From NCBI RefSeq assembly GCF_019793465.1, contig NZ_JAILYJ010000010.1:124001-188000 (forward strand): a DNA stretch of 64,000 nucleotides, written 5' to 3'. The stretch comes from Rhizobium croatiense (lineage in GTDB: Bacteria > Pseudomonadota > Alphaproteobacteria > Rhizobiales > Rhizobiaceae). The notes under the pieces are model-generated. The model had not been told where the DNA came from, searched no databases, and saw nothing but the letters and a program-made list of their open reading frames with translations. Shown piece after piece: positions 10,026 to 19,263 of the stretch; positions within the stretch are counted from its first letter, which is position 1; each line of letters starts with the position of its first letter. The translations under genes were made by a program, and so were the position numbers.

Positions 10026-11051
10026 ATGCCAAAACCGAACCACAGCACCGCTCCGCTGCCCTTCCCGATCCTGATCGGCGATATCGGCGGCACCAATGCC
10101 CGCTTCTCCATCCTGTCCGATGCCTATGCCGAGCCGAAGCAGTTTCCGAACGTGCGCACGGCCGATTTCGTAACGATCGACGAAGCGATCCAAAAGGGCG
10201 TGCTCGACAAGACCGCTGTGCAACCGCGTTCAGCGATCCTTGCCGTCGCCGGCCCGATCAACGACGACGAGATCCCGCTGACCAATTGCGACTGGGTGGT
10301 GCGGCCGAGAACGATGATCGAGGGCCTCGGCATCGAAGACGTGCTCGTCGTCAATGATTTCGAAGCACAGGCGCTGGCGATCGCCGCCCTGTCGGATGAA
10401 AACCGCGAGCGCATCGGCAATGCCACCGGCGACATGATCGCCTCGCGCGTCGTGCTCGGACCCGGCACCGGCCTCGGCGTCGGCGGGCTCGTGCATGCCC
10501 AACACAGCTGGATCCCGGTCCCCGGCGAAGGCGGCCATATCGATCTCGGGCCGCGCAGCACGCGCGACTATGAGATTTTCCCGTATATCGAGACGATCGA
10601 AGGCCGCGTCTCGGCCGAGCAGATCCTCTGCGGGCGCGGCCTCGTCAATCTCTATAACGCCATCTGCATCGTCGACGGCATCCAGCCGACGATCAAGGAT
10701 CCGGCCGACATCACCTCGCACGCGCTTGCCGGCAGCGACAAGGCCGCCGTCGAGACCGTCTCGCTGTTTGCCACCTATCTCGGCCGCGTGGCCGGCGACA
10801 TGGCGATGGTGTTCATGGCGCGCGGCGGCGTCTACCTCTCCGGCGGCATCTCGCAGAAGATCCTCCCGGCCCTGAAGAAGCCGGAATTCCGCGCGGCCTT
10901 CGAGGACAAGGCGCCGCACACCGCCCTGCTTCGCACCATCCCGACCTATGTGGTGACGCATCCGCTGGCAGCCCTTGCCGGGCTTTCCTCCTATGCGCGC
11001 ATGCCGGCCAATTTCGGCGTCTCGACGGAAGGCCGCCGCTGGCGGCGCTGA
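10026..11051 (+). CDS. glk: Glucokinase
   Basis: ATP-dependent phosphorylation of glucose to glucose 6-phosphate. The 341-residue protein belongs to the bacterial glucokinase family (Glk, not ROK): ATP-binding [10 protein letters not shown] at 18-27, [12 protein letters not shown], the [11 protein letters not shown] phosphate loop, [14 protein letters not shown], and [10 protein letters not shown] near the C-terminus. The length is normal. It lies 17 bases after mgsA, and a small GC hairpin (11058-11078) follows the stop. Confidence 0.94.
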   Translation: MPKPNHSTAPLPFPILIGDIGGTNARFSILSDAYAEPKQFPNVRTADFVTIDEAIQKGVLDKTAVQPRSAILAVAGPINDDEIPLTNCDWVVRPRTMIEGLGIEDVLVVNDFEAQALAIAALSDENRERIGNATGDMIASRVVLGPGTGLGVGGLVHAQHSWIPVPGEGGHIDLGPRSTRDYEIFPYIETIEGRVSAEQILCGRGLVNLYNAICIVDGIQPTIKDPADITSHALAGSDKAAVETVSLFATYLGRVAGDMAMVFMARGGVYLSGGISQKILPALKKPEFRAAFEDKAPHTALLRTIPTYVVTHPLAALAGLSSYARMPANFGVSTEGRRWRR

Positions 11052-11057
11052 TCCAGC

Positions 11058-11078
11058 GCGCGTCCCACCTGGACGCGC
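11058..11078 (+). terminator. GC hairpin after glk, weak terminator
   Basis: Perfect 8-bp stem (GCGCGTCC / GGACGCGC, 5-nt loop) starting 6 bases past the glk stop. No T-run follows, so termination would be weak or Rho-assisted. Confidence 0.4.
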
Positions 11079-11173
11079 CGCACTCTAGCCAAACCGATCC
11101 CAACTCTTTATAGAGCCGCCAAAAGCACGCGTCGCCCCTGCGCCGCGTTGGGTCGAGACAGGAAAGCTCATTA

Positions 11174-12961
11174 TTGGAAGCGGCGGAAAGCAGAAAGCAG
11201 AGCGTCAGCAGCGATACCGTCACCGGCATCCTGAAGCGCATCATCGCTGAAAACGGCCGCGACCATCTCTGGGGTTATGTCTTCGCGATTGCCTGCCTCA
11301 TCATCGTGGCGCTTTCGACGGCGTTCACTGCCTGGATCATGCGGGCGATCATCGATGAGGCCTTCGCCAATCGCCGCGCCGACGTTGTCTGGATCATCTG
11401 TCTTTCGATCTTCGTCGCCTTCGTGCTGCGCGGTTTTGCGAGTTACGGTCAGGCAGTGGCGCTCTCCAAGGTCGGCAACGATATCGTCGCGCGATATCAG
11501 CGCCGCCTTTATGCGCATCTGATGACGCTTTCCGTCGGCTTCTTCAGCGAGGCGCGCTCGGCCCATATCGCCGCGCAGGTCAGCCAGAACGTCAGCGGCA
11601 TCCGCGACGTGCTCAACCTGACGATAACCTCGACAGTGCGCGACCTCCTGACCTTCGTTTCGCTGATCGGCGTGATGGTCCTCCAGGACCCGCTGCTCAG
11701 CCTTGCCGTGTTCATCATGGCGCCGCCGCTGCTCTATGCGTTGCGTTATGTTTCCAAACGGCTGCGCTCGGCAACCCGCGAGGCCGTGCATCTGAACAGC
11801 CACGTGCTGGGCGCCATGCAGGAGACGATCCAGGGCATTGCCATCGTGAAAGCCTTCACGATGGAAGAGGAGCTGGAACGCAAGGTCAACAAACTCATCA
11901 AAGGCGCCGAAAACCGGGCGAACCGGATTGCCCGGCTTTCCGAACGCACATCGCCGCTGACCGAGAGTTTTGCGGGCTTTGCCGTCGCCAGCGTGCTCGC
12001 CTATGCCGCCTACCGCTCGATCTACTATAATGTGCCGCCGGGCGCCTTCTTCTCCTTCGTCACGGCGCTGCTGCTGGCCTATGACCCGGCACGCCGGCTC
12101 GCCCGCCTGCAGGTTCAGATGGAGCGTGCCGTCGTCAATGCGCGGATGATCTATGAACTGCTCGACATGGAGCCGCGCCAGCGCGACCTGCCGGATGCTC
12201 AGCCGCTGACGGTGACGCAAGCCAAGATCGAATTCCGCAACGTTTCCTTCGGCTACGGCAATGAGAGCGTGTTGAGCGGCGTCAGCTTCATCGCCGAGGG
12301 CGGCGCGACGACGGCGCTGGTCGGGCCTTCGGGGGCCGGCAAATCCACGGTCGTCAACCTCATTCCCCGCTTTTACGATCCGCGCGAGGGCGAGATCCTG
12401 ATCGACGGACAGGACATCGCCCACATTACCAAGAAGTCGCTGCGCCAGCAGCTCGCCTATGTCTCGCAGCAGCCTTACCTGTTCGAGGGCACGATCCGCG
12501 ACAATATCCGCTACGGCCGGCCGGAAGCCACCGACGCCGAGGTGGAAGAGGCGGCCCGGCTTGCCTATGCGCATGACTTCATCTGCGCCCAGCCGCAGGG
12601 TTACGACACGCCGGTCGGCGAAAACGGCGTGACGCTTTCGGGCGGCCAGCGCCAGCGGCTGTCGATCGCCCGGGCCCTGGTGCGCAACGCGCCGATCCTG
12701 CTGCTCGACGAGGCGACGTCGGCGCTGGACACCGAATCCGAAGCCGCCGTGCAGAAGGCGCTCGACGAGGCGATGACCGGGCGCACCGTCGTCGTCATCG
12801 CCCACCGGCTCTCGACCGTGGTGCGCGCCGACAAGATCGTCGTCATGCAGCAGGGCCGGGTCGTCGAGGAAGGCAATCATGAGACGCTTGCGAAGGTCAG
12901 CGACGGTCTTTACGCTCGCCTCAACAATCTGCAGAGGCCTTCGGCCTCCGATACAAACTGA
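11174..12961 (+). CDS. ABC exporter, fused membrane and ATPase domains (MsbA-like)
   Basis: A half-transporter of 595 residues that would act as a homodimer in the inner membrane. The N-terminal six-helix exporter domain (about residues 35-325) is followed by one ATPase domain with Walker A GPSGAGKST, Q-loop YVSQQPYLFEG, signature [15 protein letters not shown] and Walker B LLLDEATSALD. It resembles the MsbA/lipid A flippase-like group, but the substrate cannot be assigned. The start is TTG at 11174, with AGGAAAG about 7 bases upstream and no better ATG nearby. It is followed 15 bases later by dapB, so it may be cotranscribed with dapB-gpmA. Confidence 0.85.
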   Translation: MEAAESRKQSVSSDTVTGILKRIIAENGRDHLWGYVFAIACLIIVALSTAFTAWIMRAIIDEAFANRRADVVWIICLSIFVAFVLRGFASYGQAVALSKVGNDIVARYQRRLYAHLMTLSVGFFSEARSAHIAAQVSQNVSGIRDVLNLTITSTVRDLLTFVSLIGVMVLQDPLLSLAVFIMAPPLLYALRYVSKRLRSATREAVHLNSHVLGAMQETIQGIAIVKAFTMEEELERKVNKLIKGAENRANRIARLSERTSPLTESFAGFAVASVLAYAAYRSIYYNVPPGAFFSFVTALLLAYDPARRLARLQVQMERAVVNARMIYELLDMEPRQRDLPDAQPLTVTQAKIEFRNVSFGYGNESVLSGVSFIAEGGATTALVGPSGAGKSTVVNLIPRFYDPREGEILIDGQDIAHITKKSLRQQLAYVSQQPYLFEGTIRDNIRYGRPEATDAEVEEAARLAYAHDFICAQPQGYDTPVGENGVTLSGGQRQRLSIARALVRNAPILLLDEATSALDTESEAAVQKALDEAMTGRTVVVIAHRLSTVVRADKIVVMQQGRVVEEGNHETLAKVSDGLYARLNNLQRPSASDTN

Positions 12962-12976
12962 CCTGGCGAGACCGAA

Positions 12977-13801
12977 ATGAGCGATGCTGCGATGAAACTG
13001 GTGGTGGTCGGCGCGGCAGGGCGCATGGGACAGACGTTGATCCGGCTCATCCATTCGATCGAGGGCGTGACTTTGCATGCCGCCGTCGAGCGCCCCGGTT
13101 CACCGTTCGTCGGCAAGGATGCCGGCGAGATTGCCGGGCTCGGGCCGACCGGCGTCATCATCGGCGACGATCCGCTCAATGCCTTCCTGCATGCCGAGGG
13201 CGTGCTCGACTTCACCTCGCCGGCAGCGACGGTGGATTTTTCGGGCCTCGCTGCCCAGGCCCGCATCGTCCATGTCGTCGGCACCACCGGCTGTTCGGAA
13301 GACGACAATGCCAGGATCGCCGCGGCCGCCCGCCATGCCCGCGTCGTCAAGTCGGGCAATATGAGCCTCGGGGTCAATCTGCTCAGCGTGCTAGCCGAGC
13401 AGGCAGCCCGGGCGCTCGATCCTGATGACTGGGATATCGAAATCTTGGAAATGCATCACAAGCACAAGGTGGATGCGCCTTCCGGCACCGCGCTTCTTCT
13501 CGGCGAGGCAGCGGCCAAGGGGCGCGGCATCGGTCTGGCCGCGAAATCGGTCCGGGTGCGCGACGGCCATACCGGCGCCCGTGAGGCCGGCACGATCGGC
13601 TTTGCGACGCTGCGCGGCGGCTCCGTCATCGGCGAGCATTCCGTGCTTTTCGCCGGAGAAGGTGAAATCGTCACCCTGTCGCACAGTGCGGCCGACCGCT
13701 CGATCTTCGCGCGCGGCGCCATCAAGGCGGCTCTCTGGGCGCGCGACAAGAAGCCGGGTCTCTATTCCATGCTCGACGTGCTCGGGCTTTCTTCCCAATA
13801 A
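12977..13801 (+). CDS. dapB: 4-hydroxy-tetrahydrodipicolinate reductase
   Basis: Lysine/diaminopimelate pathway enzyme that reduces 4-hydroxy-tetrahydrodipicolinate with NAD(P)H. The 274-residue protein has the nucleotide-binding GAAGRMGQ near residues 13-20, [20 protein letters not shown], and the substrate/catalytic motif [15 protein letters not shown] with its conserved His pair and Lys. The length is typical. It lies between the ABC exporter and gpmA with gaps of 15 and 21 bases, suggesting one transcript. Confidence 0.95.
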   Translation: MSDAAMKLVVVGAAGRMGQTLIRLIHSIEGVTLHAAVERPGSPFVGKDAGEIAGLGPTGVIIGDDPLNAFLHAEGVLDFTSPAATVDFSGLAAQARIVHVVGTTGCSEDDNARIAAAARHARVVKSGNMSLGVNLLSVLAEQAARALDPDDWDIEILEMHHKHKVDAPSGTALLLGEAAAKGRGIGLAAKSVRVRDGHTGAREAGTIGFATLRGGSVIGEHSVLFAGEGEIVTLSHSAADRSIFARGAIKAALWARDKKPGLYSMLDVLGLSSQ

Positions 13802-13822
13802 CGACATTTCGGAGACATATTC

Positions 13823-14458
13823 ATGAGCGGAACCCTCGTCCTCGTTCGCCACGGCCAGAGCGACTGGAACCTGAAGAATCTCTTCACCGGCTGGAAGGAT
13901 CCCGATCTGACTGAACTCGGCATCCAGGAAGCCAATGCCGGCGGCACAGCACTCGCCGAATACGGGATCAAATTCGACGTCGCCTATACCTCGGCGCTGG
14001 TGCGCGCCCAACACACGCTGAAGCTCATCCTCGACAAGGTCGGCCAGCCCGACCTGCAGACGATCCGCGATCAGGCGCTGAACGAGCGGGACTACGGCGA
14101 CCTCTCCGGGCTCAACAAGGACGATGCCCGCGCCAAATGGGGCGAGGAACAAGTCCATGTCTGGCGCCGCTCCTACGACGTGCCGCCTCCTGGCGGCGAA
14201 AGCCTGCGCGATACCGGCGCCCGCGTCTGGCCCTATTACCTCACCGAAATCTTGCCGCGGGTACTGCGCGGCGAGAAAGTGCTGGTCGCCGCCCACGGCA
14301 ATTCGCTGCGCTCACTCGTCATGGTGCTCGACAAGCTCAGCAAGGAAGGCGTGCTTGACCTCAACCTCGCGACCGGCGTCCCCATGGTCTACAAGCTGAA
14401 CGCCGATTCTACCGTCGCTTCCAAGGAAGTGCTCGGCGACATGTCCGGCGCACATTGA
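13823..14458 (+). CDS. gpmA: Phosphoglycerate mutase, 2,3-bisphosphoglycerate-dependent
   Basis: Interconverts 3- and 2-phosphoglycerate in glycolysis. It is a histidine phosphatase-fold enzyme with [10 protein letters not shown] (catalytic His) near residue 9, [26 protein letters not shown] and AAHGNSLR with the second His. At 211 residues it is the short alphaproteobacterial form, lacking about 35 residues found in the E. coli enzyme. It ends in a hairpin shared with the convergent phnF gene. Confidence 0.94.
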   Translation: MSGTLVLVRHGQSDWNLKNLFTGWKDPDLTELGIQEANAGGTALAEYGIKFDVAYTSALVRAQHTLKLILDKVGQPDLQTIRDQALNERDYGDLSGLNKDDARAKWGEEQVHVWRRSYDVPPPGGESLRDTGARVWPYYLTEILPRVLRGEKVLVAAHGNSLRSLVMVLDKLSKEGVLDLNLATGVPMVYKLNADSTVASKEVLGDMSGAH

Positions 14459-14463
14459 AGCCA

Positions 14464-14495
14464 ACGGCCTTCCCTGTCAGTGCAGGGAAGGCCGT
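14464..14495. terminator. Bidirectional hairpin between gpmA and phnF
   Basis: Perfect 13-bp inverted repeat (ACGGCCTTCCCTG and its complement, 6-nt loop) between two convergent stops only 39 bases apart. No long T-run on either side. The placement makes shared termination the likely role. Confidence 0.65.
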
Positions 14496-14497
14496 CC

Positions 14498-15235
14498 TCA
14501 GTTCTCGATGGTGAACTGCACCCGGTCGGCCGCAAACCGGCTGATGGAATACTGCACCGGCACGCCGTCGAGATCGGTATTCATCGCCTTGGCGATCAGA
14601 AGGATCGCCCCTGGGGTGAGTTCGAGATCGGCCAGATCAGCCGTATCGGCGTGCGCCGCCGTCACCTCGGTGGTCGCCCGGACATAATCCGCCAGCCCAA
14701 GTTCGGCGAAAGCCTTGGTGATCGATTGATGTTTGCGGTAGGCCTCGCCGATCCCGGCGAAACGCTCGGCGGGAAACCAGCTCGTCGCTTTTGACACCGG
14801 CCGCTTATCGGCCTCGCGCAGCGTTTCCAACCGGATCACTGTTGCTCCCGGCTTCAGCCCCAGCCAGCGGGCGATCTCAGAGCTCGCCTCCTCCTTCACC
14901 TCATCGAGCAACAGGCTGCGCATCTCGCGCGCCTGATCGCCGATGCCGGCGGTAAAGCGGGTGCGCCTGGTGATCGGGAAATTCAGCCGCTCCTTGCGTT
15001 CGATCAATGTGCCGCGACCTTGCACCGCCCGGACGATGCCCTCCTGCGCCAAAGCTGCCAAGGCGCTGCGCACCGTATGCCGGTTGACGCCGAATTGCAG
15101 CGCCAGAACGGTTTCTGGCGGCACCATTCCGGTTTCATCATAGGCGCCGTTGCCGATCGCCTCGCGAATCCGGTCGGCGATCTGGCGCCAGAGCGCCACG
15201 CCGGTCTGCCTTTGCACCTGCTTCAGTCCCGCCAT
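14498..15235 (-). CDS. phnF: GntR/HutC-family repressor of the phosphonate genes
   Basis: Predicted transcription factor of about 245 residues. It has an N-terminal winged helix (residues 1-75, with ETVLALQFGVNRHTVRSALAAL as the recognition region) and a C-terminal UTRA ligand-binding domain (about 95-240). It is divergent from phnG, and a palindrome of HutC type (15362-15379) lies between the two genes, so it likely represses phn and itself. The ATG at 15235 (MAGLKQ) is chosen. A GTG at 15271 would add 12 residues and cannot be excluded. The inducing ligand is not known for most PhnF proteins. Confidence 0.87.
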   Translation of the reverse strand: MAGLKQVQRQTGVALWRQIADRIREAIGNGAYDETGMVPPETVLALQFGVNRHTVRSALAALAQEGIVRAVQGRGTLIERKERLNFPITRRTRFTAGIGDQAREMRSLLLDEVKEEASSEIARWLGLKPGATVIRLETLREADKRPVSKATSWFPAERFAGIGEAYRKHQSITKAFAELGLADYVRATTEVTAAHADTADLADLELTPGAILLIAKAMNTDLDGVPVQYSISRFAADRVQFTIEN

Positions 15236-15308
15236 TCCATCCCTGCCCTGCCATTCGCGCCTTTTTAACACTCTTCACGCGCCTGAAAAGACGTGGCCGC
15301 GCTGCAGG

Positions 15309-15326
15309 ATGTCACACGCTTGTCAC
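15309..15326 (+). promoter_or_regulatory. Candidate PHO box (PhoB site) before phnG
   Basis: ATGTCACACGCTTGTCAC has two TGTCA cores spaced exactly 11 bp apart, as in the known PhoB consensus CTGTCAT-N4-CTGTCAT. It is oriented toward phnG. A TAGATA/TATAGC -10-like stretch follows about 17-20 bases downstream, so the box would replace the -35 element. Match judged by eye only. Confidence 0.6.
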
Positions 15327-15361
15327 CGCAGCGATTTAGGACTAGATATAGCTTGTATGGT

Positions 15362-15379
15362 TGTCTATATCAATAGACA
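15362..15379. promoter_or_regulatory. Candidate PhnF operator
   Basis: Palindrome TGTCTAT-atca-ATAGACA lies between the likely phnG -10 region and its start codon. GntR regulators of the HutC subgroup bind GT-N-TA...TA-N-AC-type palindromes, and this one fits. It is the only strong palindrome in the phnF-phnG gap. Confidence 0.6.
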
Positions 15380-15396
15380 TTTTAAGGGAAGCGGCT

Positions 15397-15873
15397 ATGA
15401 TATCAGCGGACAGCAACAACGCTGCGTCACAGACGGCATCGGGGCGCAAACGCGCCGCCGATCTGCTGGCACGCGCAGAACGCAGCGAACTCTCGGCGGC
15501 CTGGAATGCGTTGCCGCAAAAGCCTGCGGCGCATCCGGTGCGTGGACCGGAGACCGGGCTGGTGATGGTGCGCGGACGCATCGGCGGCGGCGGCGCTCCC
15601 TTCAATCTTGGCGAGGTGACAGTGACGCGCGCGACGGTCCGGCTCGACTCCGGCTTGATCGGCCATGCGCAGGCGCTCGGCACCGACCGCGAGAAGGCGC
15701 GGCTTGCGGCGATCTTCGATGCGCTCTGGCAGGAGGAGGCGACGACGGATTTCGTCGAACGAGCGCTGCTTTTGCCGATCACTGAGCGGATCGCCGCTGC
15801 CGAACGCCGCAAGGCCGACGAGACGGCGGCGACCCGCGTCGATTTCTTCACCATGGTGCGGGGAGACAACTGA
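15397..15873 (+). CDS. phnG: C-P lyase core subunit PhnG
   Basis: Small subunit of the PhnGHIJ core complex, which with PhnI transfers methylphosphonate (or another phosphonate) onto the ribose of ATP. The 158-residue protein starts MISADSNN at the ATG after AAGGGAA. It contains ETGLVMVRGRIGGGGAPFNLGE and GHAQALGTDREKA, typical of PhnG. It is the first gene of the operon, immediately downstream of the PHO-like box and PhnF-like palindrome, and overlaps phnH by one base (TGATG). Confidence 0.93.
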   Translation: MISADSNNAASQTASGRKRAADLLARAERSELSAAWNALPQKPAAHPVRGPETGLVMVRGRIGGGGAPFNLGEVTVTRATVRLDSGLIGHAQALGTDREKARLAAIFDALWQEEATTDFVERALLLPITERIAAAERRKADETAATRVDFFTMVRGDN

Positions 15874-16481
15874 TGGGTTTCAAGACGGACGCCTTGACCG
15901 GCGGCTTTGCCGAGCCGGTCTTCCATGCCCAGAGCGTCTTCAAGATGCTGATGGACGGCATGGCCCGTCCCGGGACGATCCAGACCGTTCAGCCCGATGT
16001 CGCGCCGCCTGCGCCGCTCGGCATTGCCGCCGGCGCGATCGCGCTGACTCTTTGCGACCACGACACGCCGGTCTGGCTTTCGCAGGGGCTAACGAAATCC
16101 GGCGCGCCGGAATGGCTCGGCTTCCACGTCGGCGCGCCGCTGACCACGGAGAAGGCCGAGGCACGCTTCGCCTTCACCGAAGCCGGCGCCGCGCTTTGCC
16201 CCTTCGGCCTCTTCGCCTCGGGCACGCAGGAATATCCCGACCGCTCGACGACGCTCATTATGGAGCTCTCCGAACTCGAGGGTGGGCGCCGGATGGCGCT
16301 GATCGGCCCCGGCATCCAGAGTGTCGCGGACATTGCGCCGGTTGGCCTGCCGGAGACCTTCCTGCGGCTCTGGACCGAGAACCGCGCGCTCTTCCCGCGC
16401 GGCATCGACATCGTGCTGACATCGGCCGCGCGCTTCCTCTGCTTGCCGCGCACCACCAAAATCACTGCAACGGAGATCTGA
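15873..16481 (+). CDS. phnH: C-P lyase core subunit PhnH
   Basis: Structural subunit of the PhnGHIJ complex, 202 residues with normal length. It shows GGFAEPVFHAQSVFKMLMDGMARPGT at the N-terminus and LWTENRALFPRGIDIVLTS near the C-terminus, both characteristic of PhnH. The fold is known to resemble a PLP enzyme without the cofactor site. Its start codon overlaps the phnG stop by one base, and phnI begins 4 bases after its stop, so the three are translated as a coupled set. Confidence 0.94.
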   Translation: MGFKTDALTGGFAEPVFHAQSVFKMLMDGMARPGTIQTVQPDVAPPAPLGIAAGAIALTLCDHDTPVWLSQGLTKSGAPEWLGFHVGAPLTTEKAEARFAFTEAGAALCPFGLFASGTQEYPDRSTTLIMELSELEGGRRMALIGPGIQSVADIAPVGLPETFLRLWTENRALFPRGIDIVLTSAARFLCLPRTTKITATEI

Positions 16482-16485
16482 GCTC

Positions 16486-17592
16486 ATGTATGTTGCCGTC
16501 AAGGGTGGCGAGGCCGCCATCGCCAATGCCCACCGCCTGCTTGCCGACCGCCGCCGCGGCGACCGTTCGCTGCCGGCGATCGGCATCGACCAGATCGTCG
16601 CGCAGCTGGCGCTCGCCGTCGACCGCGTCATGGCCGAGGCCTCGCTTTTCGACCGTACGCTCGCCGCACTCGCCATCCGCCAGTCGCGCGGCGATATGAT
16701 CGAGGCGATCTTCCTGCTGCGCGCCTATCGCACGACGCTGCCGCGCTTCGGTTATTCCAAGCCGCTCGACACGGCTGAAATGACGATCGAACGGCGTATC
16801 TCGGCGACTTACAAGGATCTGCCGGGCGGCCAGCTTCTCGGGCCGACCTTCGATTATACCCACCGGCTGCTCGACCCGTCGCTGCTGGCCGACGAGGCGG
16901 TCGAGACGCCGGCGCAGCGCGCCGCCGAGACCGGCCGCGTCATGCGCGTCTCCGAAATTCTCGGCGAGGAAGGCCTGATCGAGGCCGATGGCGACATGCC
17001 GGAGGATCACGAGATCGGCGATCTGACGCGCGAGCCGATGGAATTTCCGATGAGCCGCGACCTTCGCCTGCAGGCGCTCGCCCGCGGCGACGAAGGCTTT
17101 TTGCTGGCGCTCGGTTATTCCACCCAGCGCGGCTACGGCCGCAACCATCCCTTCACCGGCGAGATCCGCATCGGCGAGGTCGAGGTCGAATTCGACGTGC
17201 CGGAACTCGGCTTCGCCGTCTCGCTCGGTAGGATCCAGATCACCGAATGCCAGATGGTCAACCAGTTCAAGGGTTCGGCCAAGGCGCCGCCGCAATTCAC
17301 CCGTGGCTACGGCCTGGTCTTCGGCCAGAGCGAGCGCAAGGCGATGGCGATGTCGCTGGTCGACCGGGCGCTTCGCGCCGAAGAGCTCGGCGAGGATATC
17401 ACCGCGCCGGCACAGGACGAGGAATTCGTCATCTCGCACTCCGACAACGTCCAGGCGACGGGCTTCGTCGAGCACCTAAAGCTTCCTCATTATGTGGATT
17501 TCCAGGCCGAACTCGATCTCGTCCGCCGCATGCGCCGCGAATTCGAAGCCGCCCGCAACGGTGGTGAAGACATGAAGGAAGCCGCTGAATGA
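16486..17592 (+). CDS. phnI: C-P lyase core subunit PhnI (nucleosidase/RPnTP synthase)
   Basis: Catalytic subunit that, with PhnGHL, displaces adenine from ATP to form ribose 1-phosphonate 5-triphosphate. The 368-residue protein begins MYVAVKGGEAAIANAHRLLADRRRGD, the standard PhnI opening, and continues with YGRNHPFTGEIRIGEVEVE and FVISHSDNVQATGFVEHLKLPHYVDFQ with conserved His residues. Its stop overlaps the phnJ start (ATGA). It sits in the middle of an intact phnGHIJKL run. Confidence 0.95.
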   Translation: MYVAVKGGEAAIANAHRLLADRRRGDRSLPAIGIDQIVAQLALAVDRVMAEASLFDRTLAALAIRQSRGDMIEAIFLLRAYRTTLPRFGYSKPLDTAEMTIERRISATYKDLPGGQLLGPTFDYTHRLLDPSLLADEAVETPAQRAAETGRVMRVSEILGEEGLIEADGDMPEDHEIGDLTREPMEFPMSRDLRLQALARGDEGFLLALGYSTQRGYGRNHPFTGEIRIGEVEVEFDVPELGFAVSLGRIQITECQMVNQFKGSAKAPPQFTRGYGLVFGQSERKAMAMSLVDRALRAEELGEDITAPAQDEEFVISHSDNVQATGFVEHLKLPHYVDFQAELDLVRRMRREFEAARNGGEDMKEAAE

Positions 17593-18464
17593 CCGATCTG
17601 GCCAGCTACAACTTCGCCTATCTCGACGAACAGACCAAGCGGATGATCCGCCGGGCTATCCTGAAGGCAATCGCCATTCCCGGTTACCAGGTGCCCTTCG
17701 CCTCGCGCGAAATGCCGATGCCCTACGGCTGGGGCACCGGCGGCGTGCAGGTGACGGCCTCGATCATCGGACCGGACGACGTGCTGAAGGTCATCGACCA
17801 GGGTGCCGACGATACGACCAACGCCGTTTCCATCCGCGCCTTCTTCCAGAAGGTCGCCAATGTCGCGGTGACGACGCATACCAAGGATGCGACGATCATC
17901 CAGACGCGCCACCGCATTCCCGAGGAAAAACTCGGACCCGGCCAGGTGCTCGTCTACCAGGTGCCGATCCCCGAGCCGCTGCGCTTCCTCGAACCGCGCG
18001 AGACCGAGACCCGCAAGATGCATGCACTCGAAGAATACGGCCTCATGCATGTAAAGCTCTACGAGGACATCGCCCATAACGGCCGCATCTCGCGGACTTA
18101 CGCCTATCCGGTGAAGGTCCATGGCCGCTATGTCATGGACCCGTCGCCGACGCCGAAATTCGACAATCCGAAGATGCATATGTCGGACGCGCTGCAGCTC
18201 TTCGGCGCCGGACGCGAGAAACGCATCTATGCGGTTCCGCCCTATACCGACGTCGTCAGCCTGGATTTCGAGGATTATCCCTTCGATATCCAGCGTTTCG
18301 ATAAACCCTGCGCCCTATGCGGTGCGGAGGATGTCTATCTCGACGAGGTGGTTCTCGACGACAAGGGCGGGCGGATGTTCGTCTGCTCCGACACCGATCA
18401 TTGCGAAGACCGCCGCGCGCACGGGCATGCCGGCGAGATGCTGGCCCGGGAGGCTGCAGAATGA
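17589..18464 (+). CDS. phnJ: C-P lyase radical-SAM subunit PhnJ
   Basis: Catalyses the actual carbon-phosphorus bond cleavage using S-adenosylmethionine and a 4Fe-4S cluster. All functional residues of the family are present in 291 aa: the cluster motif CX2CX21C (Cys241, Cys244, Cys266), the active thiyl residue Cys272 and the glycyl-radical residue Gly32. These are the same positions as in E. coli, so the enzyme looks fully active. Overlaps of 4 bases on both sides couple it to phnI and phnK. Confidence 0.97.
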   Translation: MTDLASYNFAYLDEQTKRMIRRAILKAIAIPGYQVPFASREMPMPYGWGTGGVQVTASIIGPDDVLKVIDQGADDTTNAVSIRAFFQKVANVAVTTHTKDATIIQTRHRIPEEKLGPGQVLVYQVPIPEPLRFLEPRETETRKMHALEEYGLMHVKLYEDIAHNGRISRTYAYPVKVHGRYVMDPSPTPKFDNPKMHMSDALQLFGAGREKRIYAVPPYTDVVSLDFEDYPFDIQRFDKPCALCGAEDVYLDEVVLDDKGGRMFVCSDTDHCEDRRAHGHAGEMLAREAAE

Positions 18465-19237
18465 GCGATACGCCCCTCCTCAAAGTCCATGACGTTTCGA
18501 AATTCTACGGCAACCGCATCGGCTGCCGCGACGTCTCCTTCGAGCTCTGGCCCGGCGAAGTGCTCGCCATCGTCGGCGAGTCCGGCTCCGGCAAGACGAC
18601 GCTGCTCAACTGCCTCTCCACCCGGCTGCTGCCGAGCACCGGCAGCGTCGAATATCATATGCGCGATGGCAGCTACCGCGATCTCTACCGCATGAACGAG
18701 GCCGAGCGGCGCTTCCTGATGCGCACCGATTGGGGCTTCGTGCACCAGAACCCGGCCGATGGCCTGCGCATGACGGTGTCGGCCGGCGCCAATGTCGGCG
18801 AACGCCTCATGGCGATCGGCGACCGGCATTACGGCAAGATCCGCTCCACCGCCATCGACTGGCTGGAACGCGTCGAGATCGATGCCGACCGCATCGACGA
18901 CCAGCCGCGCGCCTTTTCCGGCGGCATGCGTCAGCGATTGCAGATCGCCCGCAACCTCGTCACCGGCCCACGCCTCGTCTTCATGGATGAGCCAACCGGC
19001 GGCCTCGACGTCTCGGTGCAGGCGCGCCTGCTCGATCTCGTGCGCGGTCTCGTCAACGATCTCGGCCTCTCGGCCATTATCGTCACCCACGATCTCGCCG
19101 TCGCCCGCCTGCTCTCGCACCGGATGATGGTGATGAAGGACGGCTACGTCATCGAACACGGGCTCACCGACCGCGTGCTCGACGACCCGCGCGAACCTTA
19201 TACGCAGCTGCTCGTCTCCTCGATCCTGCAGGTCTGA
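18461..19237 (+). CDS. phnK: C-P lyase ATPase-like subunit PhnK
   Basis: ABC-type ATPase of 258 residues that binds the PhnGHIJ core rather than a membrane permease. It has Walker [10 protein letters not shown], signature FSGGMRQRLQIARNL, Walker B FMDEPTGGLDVSVQ and a THDLAV switch. The start MSDTPLL overlaps the phnJ stop as ATGA. PhnK and PhnL together drive nucleotide-dependent opening of the core complex in the E. coli system. Confidence 0.94.
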   Translation: MSDTPLLKVHDVSKFYGNRIGCRDVSFELWPGEVLAIVGESGSGKTTLLNCLSTRLLPSTGSVEYHMRDGSYRDLYRMNEAERRFLMRTDWGFVHQNPADGLRMTVSAGANVGERLMAIGDRHYGKIRSTAIDWLERVEIDADRIDDQPRAFSGGMRQRLQIARNLVTGPRLVFMDEPTGGLDVSVQARLLDLVRGLVNDLGLSAIIVTHDLAVARLLSHRMMVMKDGYVIEHGLTDRVLDDPREPYTQLLVSSILQV

Positions 19238-19263
19238 GGTCCGAAACCAAGGAAGAAGAAATC

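Noticed and set aside
11171..13078. 635-codon minus-strand frame opposite the ABC exporter
   Set aside because: The plus strand has full exporter motifs. The opposite frame is rich in Arg, His and Asp with no domain, the usual mirror of third-position GC bias.
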